A stretch of 64,000 bases of DNA from Chryseobacterium gleum (lineage in GTDB: Bacteria > Bacteroidota > Bacteroidia > Flavobacteriales > Weeksellaceae), in the NCBI RefSeq assembly GCF_900636535.1, contig NZ_LR134289.1, forward strand, positions 3,675,001-3,739,000. Reading direction: 5' to 3'. The position numbers and the translations under genes were made by a program. The notes beneath the pieces were generated by a model. It was not told the DNA's origin, did no database searches, and was given only the letters and a program-made list of their open reading frames with translations. Position 1 is the first letter of the stretch; each line of letters starts with the position of its first letter. Positions 8,501-16,886 of the stretch are shown piece after piece.

Positions 8501-9019
8501 TTAAGAGTGTCCGAAACCGATATTCCCTTTTTTATCAGATAATTTCTTTTTGAAATCAATCATTCTAAGAGCCGTTACGGCTGCTTCCACCCCTTTGTTT
8601 CCAAGATCTCCACCGCTTCTTGCAATAGATTGTTCTTTGGTATCATCTGTCAATACACAGAAAATAGTTGGAGTATCAGTCATAATATTACAATCCTTGA
8701 TTCCCTGTGCTACTGCAGAACATACATAATCAAAATGCGGTGTTTCTCCACGGATTACACATCCGATAGAGATTACTGCGTCATACTTCCTTTCTTTGCA
8801 AAGCTGCATACTTGCATAGCTTAATTCAAAAGCGCCCGGAACAGGGAAAAGCTTGATGTTTTCAGATTTTACGCCTTCTTTTTCAAGAATTTCCAAAGCT
8901 GCATCACGAAGATTGTACGTTACAAAATCATTCCACTCAGAAAAAACAATGCCGATAGAAAAATCTTCGGCATTAGTTATATGAAGTGGCTTGTAATCGG
9001 AAAGATTAACTGTTGCCAT
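8501..9019 (-). CDS. ribH: 6,7-dimethyl-8-ribityllumazine synthase
   Basis: RibH makes lumazine, the penultimate intermediate of riboflavin, from 5-amino-6-ribitylaminouracil and dihydroxybutanone phosphate. The 172-residue protein shows the family motifs PGAFELSYASMQL, IGCVIRGETPHFDYV (phosphate and substrate site with the catalytic His) and FCVLTDDTKEQSIAR. It is slightly longer than average because of short terminal extensions. It sits 3 bp downstream of the TPR gene and is co-transcribed with it. No FMN riboswitch is present. Confidence 0.97.
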   Translation of the reverse strand: MATVNLSDYKPLHITNAEDFSIGIVFSEWNDFVTYNLRDAALEILEKEGVKSENIKLFPVPGAFELSYASMQLCKERKYDAVISIGCVIRGETPHFDYVCSAVAQGIKDCNIMTDTPTIFCVLTDDTKEQSIARSGGDLGNKGVEAAVTALRMIDFKKKLSDKKGNIGFGHS

Positions 9020-9022
9020 TTT

Positions 9023-9730
9023 TTAATAATATTTAGTCATTTCAATATAAGAATCAGACATTCCGTTGTCGTAGTCCTGATATTTTTCGTCAATTGTAGC
9101 GAAGTATTTTTTAGCTTCTGCATTTTTCTTTAATCCTAATGCAACGATACCTGCTTTTCTTGTGAAATAATAAGTAGTATAAGGATCATCTGATGCAGAT
9201 GCTGCCTGATCTAATAAAGAAAGAGCTTCGTCATTTTTGTTAAGACCTGATTTTGCATCAGCCATAGCTCCATACTTCATTGCCATCAGAGTTTTGTTTT
9301 TGGAAGAGAATTTATCCAAAAGATCGTAAGCTTCCTGGAATTTTCCTTCTTTGAATTTTAATAAACCGGCATTGTAAGCAGAAAGTTTACCAATTTCAGT
9401 AGAAGAATATTCATTAGCAGTACCGATAAAGCCTGGATTAGCCGCAGATTTTCCGCCTAAAGCATCTTTATCTTTACCTTCTGTAAGGTTTTTTTGAGCA
9501 GCAAGGAAACTTTTTACAGCTTCAGCGTTCTTTGGAGCAATTACAAATTGCTTATAAGCAAAGAATCCTAAAACCCCTAAAAGCAATGCTCCAAATATTA
9601 ATCCCAACGGTTTTGAATATTTTTCAACAAATCTCTCAGTGTTTAATGCTTCTCTGTCAAGGTCTTTAAAGAACTCAACCGTTTCTTTACCTTCTTGCTC
9701 ATTCTGAGCACTCTTTCCCAATTTTGCCAT
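9023..9730 (-). CDS. Membrane-anchored TPR protein (YfgM-like)
   Basis: This 235-residue protein has a short charged cytoplasmic N-terminus, one membrane segment (residues about 43-65, LIFGALLLGVLGFFAY) and a C-terminal domain of TPR-like helices (residues about 75-235), for example KFKEGKFQEAYDLLDKF and KNDEALSLLDQAA. The architecture matches the TPR_21/YfgM type, whose E. coli member is an ancillary SecYEG-associated protein. That specific role is only inferred here. It is the first gene of an operon with ribH and has its own promoter. Confidence 0.75.
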   Translation of the reverse strand: MAKLGKSAQNEQEGKETVEFFKDLDREALNTERFVEKYSKPLGLIFGALLLGVLGFFAYKQFVIAPKNAEAVKSFLAAQKNLTEGKDKDALGGKSAANPGFIGTANEYSSTEIGKLSAYNAGLLKFKEGKFQEAYDLLDKFSSKNKTLMAMKYGAMADAKSGLNKNDEALSLLDQAASASDDPYTTYYFTRKAGIVALGLKKNAEAKKYFATIDEKYQDYDNGMSDSYIEMTKYY

Positions 9731-9751
9731 AAGTTTTTAAAAATTGAAATG

Positions 9752-9782
9752 CAAATTTAATTGTTTCTGAATGATTTACAAA
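9752..9782 (-). promoter_or_regulatory. Promoter of the TPR-ribH operon
   Basis: On the minus strand, TTTG (9779-9782), a 19-bp spacer and TAAATTTG (9752-9759) are a perfect match to the Bacteroidota consensus. Transcription would begin near 9745, about 15 bp before the ATG at 9730. Confidence 0.8.
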
Positions 9783-9851
9783 ATACTTTCTGAGTATTAT
9801 TAATGAAATTTTATGAATTGTAGTTGTGAATGATGAATTAATTAAAAAAAG

Positions 9852-9947
9852 ATGCTTCGACAGAATCAGGATGACACTTCTAATATGACCTGTTCAAATC
9901 TCACAGTAATTTATTAGGGTTGTCATGCTGAGCATGTCGAAGCATAT
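9852..9947. repeat. Long inverted repeat with TGCTTCGACA arms (REP-like)
   Basis: The arm 9852-9876 (ATGCTTCGACA...TCAG.ATGACA) pairs with 9921-9945 as a 25-bp inverted repeat with four mismatches, around a 44-nt loop. TGCTTCGACA/TGTCATGCTGAGC arms are the kind of element dispersed between flavobacterial genes. No coding capacity. Lying just after apt (minus), it may act as its transcript end. Confidence 0.75.
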
Positions 9948-9957
9948 ATATTAAATC

Positions 9958-10494
9958 TTAATATTCTAAAATATGGTAGACTTCAGCACCGAATTTTTTT
10001 AACTTTTCATCACCTCCCAATCCTTTTAGGCCGATCAGAAAGCTGAATTGTGAAACGGTAGCACCTTGTTTTTCTACCAGTTTGGCAGCCGCCTCTGTGG
10101 TTCCTCCTGTTGCTAAAAGATCGTCGTGAATTAAGACTCTTTGTCCTGGCTTTAACTGTCCTTCCCGGGTTTCGATAATGGCGCTTCCATATTCCAAATC
10201 ATATTCTTCTGAAATGATGGGAGGGGGAAGTTTTCCGGCTTTTCTGATCAGAATAAACGGAACTTCCAATGCCACAGCAATAGCAATTCCAAAAAGGTAA
10301 CCACGGCTTTCTATTCCGCAGACTGCATCTATTTTTCCTTTACTGAAGGCTGCAAGATCTGCAATTACCTCTTCGTAAAGTTTTGGGTTTAAAAAGATAG
10401 GTGAAATATCCTTAAACTGTATTCCCGGAATCGGAAAATCAGGGATGTTTTCAATTGTTTCTTCTAATTTGTTGATCAGTTCTGCTGAAGTCAT
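9958..10494 (-). CDS. apt: Adenine phosphoribosyltransferase
   Basis: Apt salvages adenine to AMP using PRPP. The 178-residue protein matches the family length and carries the PRPP-binding loop VLIHDDLLATGGT (residues about 121-133), the N-terminal IPDFPIPGIQFKDI typical of Apt, and the IESRGYLFG hood-region motif. It starts 3 bp after the stop of the preceding lipoprotein gene, so the two are an operon. The PRPP substrate is made by Prs, encoded 23 kb away in this window. Confidence 0.97.
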   Translation of the reverse strand: MTSAELINKLEETIENIPDFPIPGIQFKDISPIFLNPKLYEEVIADLAAFSKGKIDAVCGIESRGYLFGIAIAVALEVPFILIRKAGKLPPPIISEEYDLEYGSAIIETREGQLKPGQRVLIHDDLLATGGTTEAAAKLVEKQGATVSQFSFLIGLKGLGGDEKLKKFGAEVYHILEY

Positions 10495-10497
10495 TTA

Positions 10498-11697
10498 TTA
10501 ATTGATTTTATAACTGGAAATTTTCCAGTCTCCGTTTACATTTTTAAGCCCGAAAGTTACTTTTAGGGAAGTAGTCTTTCCGCTTTTATCCGTTACATCA
10601 TAAGTAGCATTTACGCTGGCGCTGTTGGCTGTAGCGCCGCTAGTCGTAATATTCTTTACGCTCACGTTTTTCACAGACCCGAAACCTGAAGTAGGGTTTG
10701 AGAAAGATTCGTAGCTACCCCAGCTAGGATTGCTGGATGTTTCATAGGCTGCTTTCAAATTCTGAGAGCTTACGCTGTTCAAAAATTTGCTTACTGTATT
10801 TTTAGGATCTGTGGTCGGCTGTTTTGGTGCAGCTGGTGCTGCAGGAGTAGCAGCTGCAGGATCTGTAGTAGTTCCGGAAGGAGCTGTTGGGTTATTTGGA
10901 TCTACCACTGCGCTTGGCTGTTCCGATACAGCTGTAGAATCGGTTTTTGGAACAACAGGCACTTTCAGGGCTGCTGCATTCACATCAAGCCCGATTTTTG
11001 ACATTTTGAAAGTTTTAGCTGTTGTCTTTACAGAAACTGTAATGTCTATTTTATTGTCCACTACTTTAGAAGCAGGGATAGAGGAGAATTTCAGGTTGAA
11101 ACCTTTGAAGTTGTTATCCTGCATCAGGTTTTTGGCTGTTGCCAGTCTTACACCGTTACTGAATACTTCAAGAGTAGCTTCGAGGCCGGCTCCTGTAAAT
11201 GATACAGGATTTCCTGCTGCGTCTACAAGTCTCGGAACAATCTGAATAGCTGTAGGCGCTCCGGTTCCGTCATCACCTGTAGGTCTTGTCACAAGGCTTA
11301 ATGATCCTGCTTTTACATCATTTGGATCGCTTTCTTTAGCTTTATCATCCCCGAAGATATTCATTTCTCCCAGTGATGGAGGGGCAGTACTTGCCCATTC
11401 GATTCCGTTTTTCTGTGCAACTTCGTCAGCCATAGCCATGATCTCAGGAACTTTTTTCCCATTGATCAGTTTTCCCAGGGCCTTCAGCTCATTGATATCA
11501 CCATCAGCTTCTACTCCAAAAGTTTTAAGGATATAAAGAGCTTCATTAAACTTAATTTGTTTAATGGTAGGTAAACTGGAAGTCATATCGTTGATACTTG
11601 ACTGCAGTGTTTTAGTATTCGTAGCATCTACATGATCTTTCTTGCATGCTGTAAAAAGCAACAGACTGAAAACAAGTAGAAAAGAAAACTTTTTCAT
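10498..11697 (-). CDS. Lipoprotein with Ala/Pro/Thr-rich linker and C-terminal DUF4878/NTF2-like domain
   Basis: This 399-residue protein has a lipoprotein signal (LLLFTAC-KKD, Cys18). A predicted beta-rich region spans about residues 130-235. A low-complexity Pro/Ala/Thr linker follows (about 245-300). The C-terminal ~100 residues (KNTVSKFLNSVSSQNLKAAY to WKISSYKIN) look like an NTF2-like DUF4878 domain, as found in many secreted Bacteroidota lipoproteins. Function unknown. It is the first gene of an operon with apt. A -7-like TAAATTTG box lies at 11715-11722 on the minus strand. Confidence 0.65.
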   Translation of the reverse strand: MKKFSFLLVFSLLLFTACKKDHVDATNTKTLQSSINDMTSSLPTIKQIKFNEALYILKTFGVEADGDINELKALGKLINGKKVPEIMAMADEVAQKNGIEWASTAPPSLGEMNIFGDDKAKESDPNDVKAGSLSLVTRPTGDDGTGAPTAIQIVPRLVDAAGNPVSFTGAGLEATLEVFSNGVRLATAKNLMQDNNFKGFNLKFSSIPASKVVDNKIDITVSVKTTAKTFKMSKIGLDVNAAALKVPVVPKTDSTAVSEQPSAVVDPNNPTAPSGTTTDPAAATPAAPAAPKQPTTDPKNTVSKFLNSVSSQNLKAAYETSSNPSWGSYESFSNPTSGFGSVKNVSVKNITTSGATANSASVNATYDVTDKSGKTTSLKVTFGLKNVNGDWKISSYKIN

Positions 11698-11813
11698 TTT
11701 TATTTGGTTTGTTGCAAATTTAATAAAACCTTTATTAATACTGGATTTTTATTTTCACTTTATGTTTTATAGACTGTTATATTCCTGTTCACAGTAGGCA
11801 TAATCGTAAATTT

Positions 11814-12830
11814 TTACTTTTTGTTAGGCTGTTCTTTCAGATCTCCTTTGAAAAAGTTACTGAAGATCGTCTGCATATTGGGAAATGATGCATCCTGCCA
11901 GTAAGGGGTTTTATAATTGCTGTTGTCCTTATCAAATTTTACTTTTTCTATATCGTTGTCATTGTTGAAGCTTAATTCTGTAGGATAGAAATTATTATAA
12001 ACGGCAATCTGATTATATTCAGGTTCACTTTTGTGTTTTAGCTTAACAAAAACAAGTTCGTTATATTCCAGAAAATCTTTTAATGTTTTTTCAGATCCTT
12101 TTTCAAACGACATATTTAAAATAGTTCTTATATCATAAAATCTGTATCCGAAAAATGAAAATTCTTTTTCCTGAAGAATTCCTCCTGTTACTTCAATCTG
12201 ATCTCTGCGATCTCCTTTCAATTCTCTGATCGTATTTTTTGAGTTTTTATATTCTTCGGGATTCCCTACATTTTTAAGCTTTGGAAGATTCAGTGAGTTG
12301 CCATAATCCCATGATGAAGTTTCTTTCTTTTCGTTTTTAGATTCTGCCATTCTGAATACTCGGTACTGCTCTACGTGGGTACTTTTCAGTTTTTTTGTTT
12401 TGTTGTCGAAAATATAGGTTACAATTCCGTCTGCATAACTGTTCAGCTTATTATTTACCGTAACATAGGCATTAAAATTTCCTTTGATAAAAATATACTT
12501 GGCAGGCTTACTGTTCTTGATAACTACTGTTTCAATTTCTTTTACCTGATCATTAATTTTTATAACCGATTGGTCAAAGTCCGAATATGATAAAGTAGCT
12601 ACCGGAAAATTATTATAAACAAGCTGAAACTTTTCCTGGGAAGGCGACAATGACTGTTTATCAATCTTACCTTCAATATCTGAATAGGCTAAGATGGTTC
12701 CGTCTTTTCCAAATACTGAAACTCTGGGAAGAGGAATATTATTTTTTTCAGAAACGAAAGTAATGGTCTGAGCCTGGATAAAGCTGACTAAAAAAAAGAA
12801 TAGTGAATAGAGGAAAAGTTTTGTTTTCAT
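11814..12830 (-). CDS. Secreted protein with carboxypeptidase-like regulatory domain
   Basis: This 338-residue protein has a signal peptide (residues 1-20, ending IQA-Q). A transthyretin-like carboxypeptidase regulatory domain (about 22-95) shows the typical pattern ITFVSEKNNIPLPRVSVFG...GTILAYSDIEGKI. The remaining ~240 residues are not recognised. Such proteins in Bacteroidota are often outer-surface or periplasmic and may relate to TonB-receptor plug extensions, but here no barrel follows. It is monocistronic; the act operon terminator lies just upstream. Confidence 0.6.
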   Translation of the reverse strand: MKTKLFLYSLFFFLVSFIQAQTITFVSEKNNIPLPRVSVFGKDGTILAYSDIEGKIDKQSLSPSQEKFQLVYNNFPVATLSYSDFDQSVIKINDQVKEIETVVIKNSKPAKYIFIKGNFNAYVTVNNKLNSYADGIVTYIFDNKTKKLKSTHVEQYRVFRMAESKNEKKETSSWDYGNSLNLPKLKNVGNPEEYKNSKNTIRELKGDRRDQIEVTGGILQEKEFSFFGYRFYDIRTILNMSFEKGSEKTLKDFLEYNELVFVKLKHKSEPEYNQIAVYNNFYPTELSFNNDNDIEKVKFDKDNSNYKTPYWQDASFPNMQTIFSNFFKGDLKEQPNKK

Positions 12831-12861
12831 AATAAGATTTGTTTTAGCGGTTGATCAAAAT

Positions 12862-12900
12862 GCATAAAAAAAGACTGATCGTTTTAACAATCAGTCTTTT
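12862..12900 (-). terminator. Terminator of the act operon
   Basis: A 15-bp stem with one mismatch (12869-12883 with 12886-12900) is followed on the minus strand by seven T residues. It is 24 bp downstream of the actF stop. Confidence 0.9.
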
Positions 12901-12924
12901 ATCATTTTATTTTGTTACAAGTCC

Positions 12925-14256
12925 TTAGAAAGGATACTCATAAATTTCAGATTCGTGTAAGAATGGGTTTCCTGTAGGGATCAACTTCAGTTTAGATAAA
13001 GCTGAAAGTACAGTAAACATAAATAATCCAACTACAAACAGGATAGCTCCAAGGATTAAAAGGAATACTTCAGGAGTGTTCCAGTATGGTCCTACTGTTC
13101 CTGGCATTACCATGTTAAAGTAATCTAAGATGTGTCCTAAGATCACAACTACTGCCATTGTAGTAACTACTTTGTAATTTCTCTTGATGCTGCTGCTTAC
13201 TAATACCAATAATGGTAATAAGAAGTTGATGATCAACATTGGTAAGAAAGTAGGAGAGTAGTGCTGGAATCTACCGAAGAAGTAGTTAACCTCTTCTGGA
13301 ACGTTGGCGTACCAGTACAACATGAACTGAGCAAACCATGTATATGTCCAAAGCATACTTGTAGCGAAAAGGAATACTCCTAAATCGTGTAAGTGGTTAT
13401 CATTGAACTGTGGTAAGAAACCATTTTTCTTAAGGTAAACACTTAATAAAATGATTACGGCAATACCACTTGAAAGGCAGCTAACCATTGAATACCAGAT
13501 ATACATTGTAGAATACCAGTGAGGGTCAATAGACATCAACCAGTCCCAAGCCCATGCTGCAGAAGCAAATCCGAAGAATGCGATGTATCCTACTGACCAT
13601 CTGTAAAGCATCTGGTACTCTACTTTAGACTTCGTTTCATCTACTTTCTTAGACTGAGCTTTCAATTTCCATGCGAAGAAAGAAGCACCAATCACATAGA
13701 TTAAAGTTCTTACTGCGTAGAAAGGAATATTCAAGAATTTTTTCTTTTCGAATAAGATCACATCAAAATGCGGAGAATCCGGGTTTGTCAATTCAGGGTC
13801 CATCCAGTGGAATAGGTGACCATTATGAGTGATGTTTAAGATCATCAGGATTACCAGGATTGCACCACCGTAAGGGATATAAGAAGCAATAGCTTCCATT
13901 ACTCTTGTAATGATGATAGGCCATCCTGCGTGTGCAGCGTGCTGAATAGAATAGAAGAATAATACGCAGCAGCTAACTCCAAAGAAAAATACAGCTACAA
14001 AATGTATTGCTGCTAAAGGCTGGTTGTGTACCTGCAATGTAGCGTGCTCAAGGTGAGCCGCGTGATCCTGAGGTCCAACCATTTCACTTGAGTGTGTAGG
14101 AGCCGTATGACCTGAAGCATGAACAGCTTCCATCATTTGTTCTATTTTCTCAGTAGAAATTCCTTTGTTCAAAAAGAAACCAATACCGAAAAGAACTAAA
14201 CCTACAACAAGAAGTATTATAGAAGTTGATTTTAATTTTGGTGAAAAACTATACAT
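12925..14256 (-). CDS. actF: Alternative complex III subunit ActF
   Basis: ActF is an integral membrane subunit of alternative complex III, related to ActC/NrfD-type proteins, which helps quinol oxidation and possibly proton translocation. The 443-residue protein has about ten membrane segments; the sequence ends in NPFLHESEIYEYPF. Between TM1 and TM2 is a His-rich loop (about residues 40-80) with eight histidines, which is unusual and could bind metal or heme-side ligands. It is the last gene of actABCDEF, 8 bp after actE, and is followed by a strong terminator. Confidence 0.9.
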   Translation of the reverse strand: MYSFSPKLKSTSIILLVVGLVLFGIGFFLNKGISTEKIEQMMEAVHASGHTAPTHSSEMVGPQDHAAHLEHATLQVHNQPLAAIHFVAVFFFGVSCCVLFFYSIQHAAHAGWPIIITRVMEAIASYIPYGGAILVILMILNITHNGHLFHWMDPELTNPDSPHFDVILFEKKKFLNIPFYAVRTLIYVIGASFFAWKLKAQSKKVDETKSKVEYQMLYRWSVGYIAFFGFASAAWAWDWLMSIDPHWYSTMYIWYSMVSCLSSGIAVIILLSVYLKKNGFLPQFNDNHLHDLGVFLFATSMLWTYTWFAQFMLYWYANVPEEVNYFFGRFQHYSPTFLPMLIINFLLPLLVLVSSSIKRNYKVVTTMAVVVILGHILDYFNMVMPGTVGPYWNTPEVFLLILGAILFVVGLFMFTVLSALSKLKLIPTGNPFLHESEIYEYPF

Positions 14257-14264
14257 TTCTTTTC

Positions 14265-14954
14265 TTATTTTTTAGTTTCGGTAGTCGTTTCAGTTGTTGC
14301 TGGTGCCGCCGCTGTAGCTGCTGCCGGTGCTGCTGCTCCTTTTTTGAAAGCACTCATCACATACATTGCTACTCTCCATCTGTCTCCTGCGTTCAGTTGT
14401 CCCGCATAAGATCCCATGGCATTTCTACCGTTTGTTAATACGTAATGAACAGATCCTACAGTAATTTCTCTGTCAGCATAGTTCGGTACTCCGGAGAATG
14501 CTCCACTTTGTACGATAGGTCCTTGCCCATCACCTCCTGTTCCGTGGCATGCAGCACAAGTGTGATCAAACAATATTTTACCTCTTTCAAGGTCCTTCGC
14601 TGCGTTAGCCGGGTTCAAAGGAGATACTGTAAGTTTTTTAGAAGCTTCATACCCTGCGTTGTACTCGTCAACATTTTTAGGTAATAAGCTTTCTTCAAAA
14701 ACTCCGTCTTTATTCTGAGGAACTGATCCTTCTACAGGAGAAAGACCTGTTGCTCCATTATTTTTAACAAAAGCAGGAATTTCATTTTCATGATCTGAAT
14801 ACGCATCCTGAGCCTTCATCAATGGATCATAAGCTACCGGAAAATACATGTCCGGGAAATATACCAACGGAGTGTTCTCCTTTGGTCCGCAAGAGTTAAG
14901 TAAAACTGTTGTTAAACCTAAAACTGCTGTAATCTTTAATACATTCTTTTTCAT
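14265..14954 (-). CDS. actE: Alternative complex III subunit ActE, monoheme cytochrome c lipoprotein
   Basis: ActE is the monoheme c-type cytochrome subunit that passes electrons toward the terminal oxidase. The 229-residue protein has a lipoprotein signal (TVLLNSC-GPK) and a single heme motif CAACHGTGGDGQGP around residue 134. A methionine in GRNAMGSYAGQL is the probable sixth ligand. The C-terminus is a low-complexity Ala/Thr tail. It lies between actD (1 bp gap) and actF in the act operon. Confidence 0.92.
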   Translation of the reverse strand: MKKNVLKITAVLGLTTVLLNSCGPKENTPLVYFPDMYFPVAYDPLMKAQDAYSDHENEIPAFVKNNGATGLSPVEGSVPQNKDGVFEESLLPKNVDEYNAGYEASKKLTVSPLNPANAAKDLERGKILFDHTCAACHGTGGDGQGPIVQSGAFSGVPNYADREITVGSVHYVLTNGRNAMGSYAGQLNAGDRWRVAMYVMSAFKKGAAAPAAATAAAPATTETTTETKK

Positions 14955-14955
14955 T

Positions 14956-15477
14956 TTAAGCGTCTTTAACAGTTATTTCTTCAACTCCAGTTTCAATAAG
15001 CAACTGCTTTACAGATTCTACATCTTCAGTTACGAATTCCATCATGAATTTATCATCAGTAGTTCTAGGATCTGGGTTCTGAGCCGGAGCTCCCGGATAC
15101 ATTTTGTTTCTAACCAAGAAAGTTAAAGACATCATGTGAGCTGCACAGAATACCATTAATTCGAACATTGGAACTACGAATGCAGGCATGTTGTGTCCCC
15201 AGTCAAAAGCTGGCTTACCACCGATATTCTGAGGCCAGTCGTGATTCATCACATACCAGGTAAGAGTAGCACCGATAGTTACACCATAACAAGCGTAGAT
15301 GAAAGCAGCATCAGAAATTCTGGTTTTCTTTAAACCTAAAGCTTTGTCTAGTCCGTGAACCGGAAACGGAGTATAAACTTCGTTGATTGCGATTCCTTTA
15401 TCGTTGAATGCTTTAACGCCGTTCATTAAATCGTCGTCGTCAGCATAAAGTCCGTATACAATTTTAGTGGTGCTCAT
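14956..15477 (-). CDS. actD: Alternative complex III subunit ActD (DUF3341)
   Basis: ActD is a small membrane subunit of alternative complex III (DUF3341). The 173-residue protein has two membrane segments (about residues 60-80 and 100-120). The ATG at 15477 is preceded directly by an AAGGAG purine tract and overlaps the end of actC by 14 bp. A GTG start nine codons upstream is less likely. The overlap implies translational coupling with actC. No cofactor ligands are expected. Confidence 0.92.
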   Translation of the reverse strand: MSTTKIVYGLYADDDDLMNGVKAFNDKGIAINEVYTPFPVHGLDKALGLKKTRISDAAFIYACYGVTIGATLTWYVMNHDWPQNIGGKPAFDWGHNMPAFVVPMFELMVFCAAHMMSLTFLVRNKMYPGAPAQNPDPRTTDDKFMMEFVTEDVESVKQLLIETGVEEITVKDA

Positions 15478-16861
15478 CTCCTTCTTTTGCTTTATAAGTT
15501 TCACCTGAGATTTTCAAAATCGATTTTAATTCAGCCTGTGCAATTACAGGGAACGTTCTTGCGTATAATAGGAATAATACAGAGAAGAATCCGATTGTTC
15601 CTAAGTATACACCCACATCAATGATCGTTGGCTTAAACATAGTCCATGATCCTGGTAAGTAGTCTCTTGAAAGGTTGATAACGATGATATCAAAACGCTC
15701 GAACCACATACCGATGTTGATGATTAATGCAACAATGAATGTCCAGATAATGTTCGTTCTTAGTCTCTTGAACCAGAAAGAAGCAGGAACAACAAGGTTA
15801 CAGATGATCAATGACCAGAATGCCCACCAGTAAGGTCCTACAGCAGCACCCGGAGAAAGATATGTGAAATCTTCGAATCTTGAACCTGAGTACCATCCGA
15901 TGAAATATTCAGTGGCGTAAGCTACCGTTACCATACCACCAGTTAAGATAATTACGATGTTCATAATTTCGATATGATACATTGTAATATATTCTTCTAA
16001 GTGACAAACTTTTCTTGCAACCAACAATAGGGTCTGTACCATTGCAAATCCTGAGAAGATCGCACCAGCAACGAAGTAAGGAGGGTAGATAGTTGAGTGC
16101 CATCCTTTAATTACTGAAGTCGCGAAGTCGAAGGATACGGTTGTGTGTACTGAGAATACAAGTGGAGTTGCCAAACCTGCAAGAACCAAAGAAAGTTCTT
16201 CGAATCTTTGCCAGTGTTTTGCTTTACCACCCCAACCGAATGCAAGGAATGTATAAATTTTCTTAGTCCAAGGAGTTTTAGCTCTATCTCTGATCATTGC
16301 AAAGTCAGGGATTAGACCCATGAACCAGAATACAGTTGATACTGAGAAATACGTAGAGATCGCAAATACGTCCCAAAGTAGAGGAGAGTTGAAGTTCCCC
16401 CAAAGAGAACCGAATTGGTTTGGTAAAGGGAATACCCAGTATCCAACCCAAACTCTACCCATGTGGATTACAGGGAAGATTGCCGCCTGTACAACTGCAA
16501 AGATCGTCATCGCCTCTGCAGATCTGTTTACAGACATTCTCCATCTCTGTCTAAATAATAATAATACTGCGGAGATTAGGGTCCCGGCGTGACCGATACC
16601 TACCCACCATACGAAGTTGGTAATATCCCAACCCCAGTTAATAGTTCTGTTAAGCCCCCATGCTCCAATACCTGTCCCGATAGTGTAAGCGATACAGCCG
16701 AATCCATAGAGGAATAGAACTAGCGCAGCATATAATGAGATCCACCATAATTTACCTGCTCTTTCTTCGATAGGTCGTGCGATATCTTCTGTAATATCGT
16801 GATAAGTTTTGTGACCAATAATTAGAGGTTCCCTTATCGGAGCTTCGTAATGTCCTGACAT
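15464..16861 (-). CDS. actC: Alternative complex III subunit ActC (NrfD-like quinol-oxidising membrane subunit)
   Basis: ActC is a polytopic membrane subunit of the NrfD/PsrC family in alternative complex III, and is thought to form the quinol site. The 465-residue protein has about ten hydrophobic segments and the family start EAPIREPLIIGHKTYHDIT. It lies 25 bp after actB and overlaps actD by 14 bp. Its hydrophobic cores are rich in Trp, Tyr and Phe, as in homologues. Confidence 0.95.
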   Translation of the reverse strand: MSGHYEAPIREPLIIGHKTYHDITEDIARPIEERAGKLWWISLYAALVLFLYGFGCIAYTIGTGIGAWGLNRTINWGWDITNFVWWVGIGHAGTLISAVLLLFRQRWRMSVNRSAEAMTIFAVVQAAIFPVIHMGRVWVGYWVFPLPNQFGSLWGNFNSPLLWDVFAISTYFSVSTVFWFMGLIPDFAMIRDRAKTPWTKKIYTFLAFGWGGKAKHWQRFEELSLVLAGLATPLVFSVHTTVSFDFATSVIKGWHSTIYPPYFVAGAIFSGFAMVQTLLLVARKVCHLEEYITMYHIEIMNIVIILTGGMVTVAYATEYFIGWYSGSRFEDFTYLSPGAAVGPYWWAFWSLIICNLVVPASFWFKRLRTNIIWTFIVALIINIGMWFERFDIIVINLSRDYLPGSWTMFKPTIIDVGVYLGTIGFFSVLFLLYARTFPVIAQAELKSILKISGETYKAKEGDEHH

Positions 16862-16886
16862 TTTTTACCTATTTATTATTTAAACT

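Noticed and set aside
10787..11245. Open plus-strand frame of 152 residues, Ala/Gly/Val/Ser-rich
   Set aside because: It is the antisense of the linker and middle of the lipoprotein gene; no promoter or RBS and a composition typical of a shadow frame.
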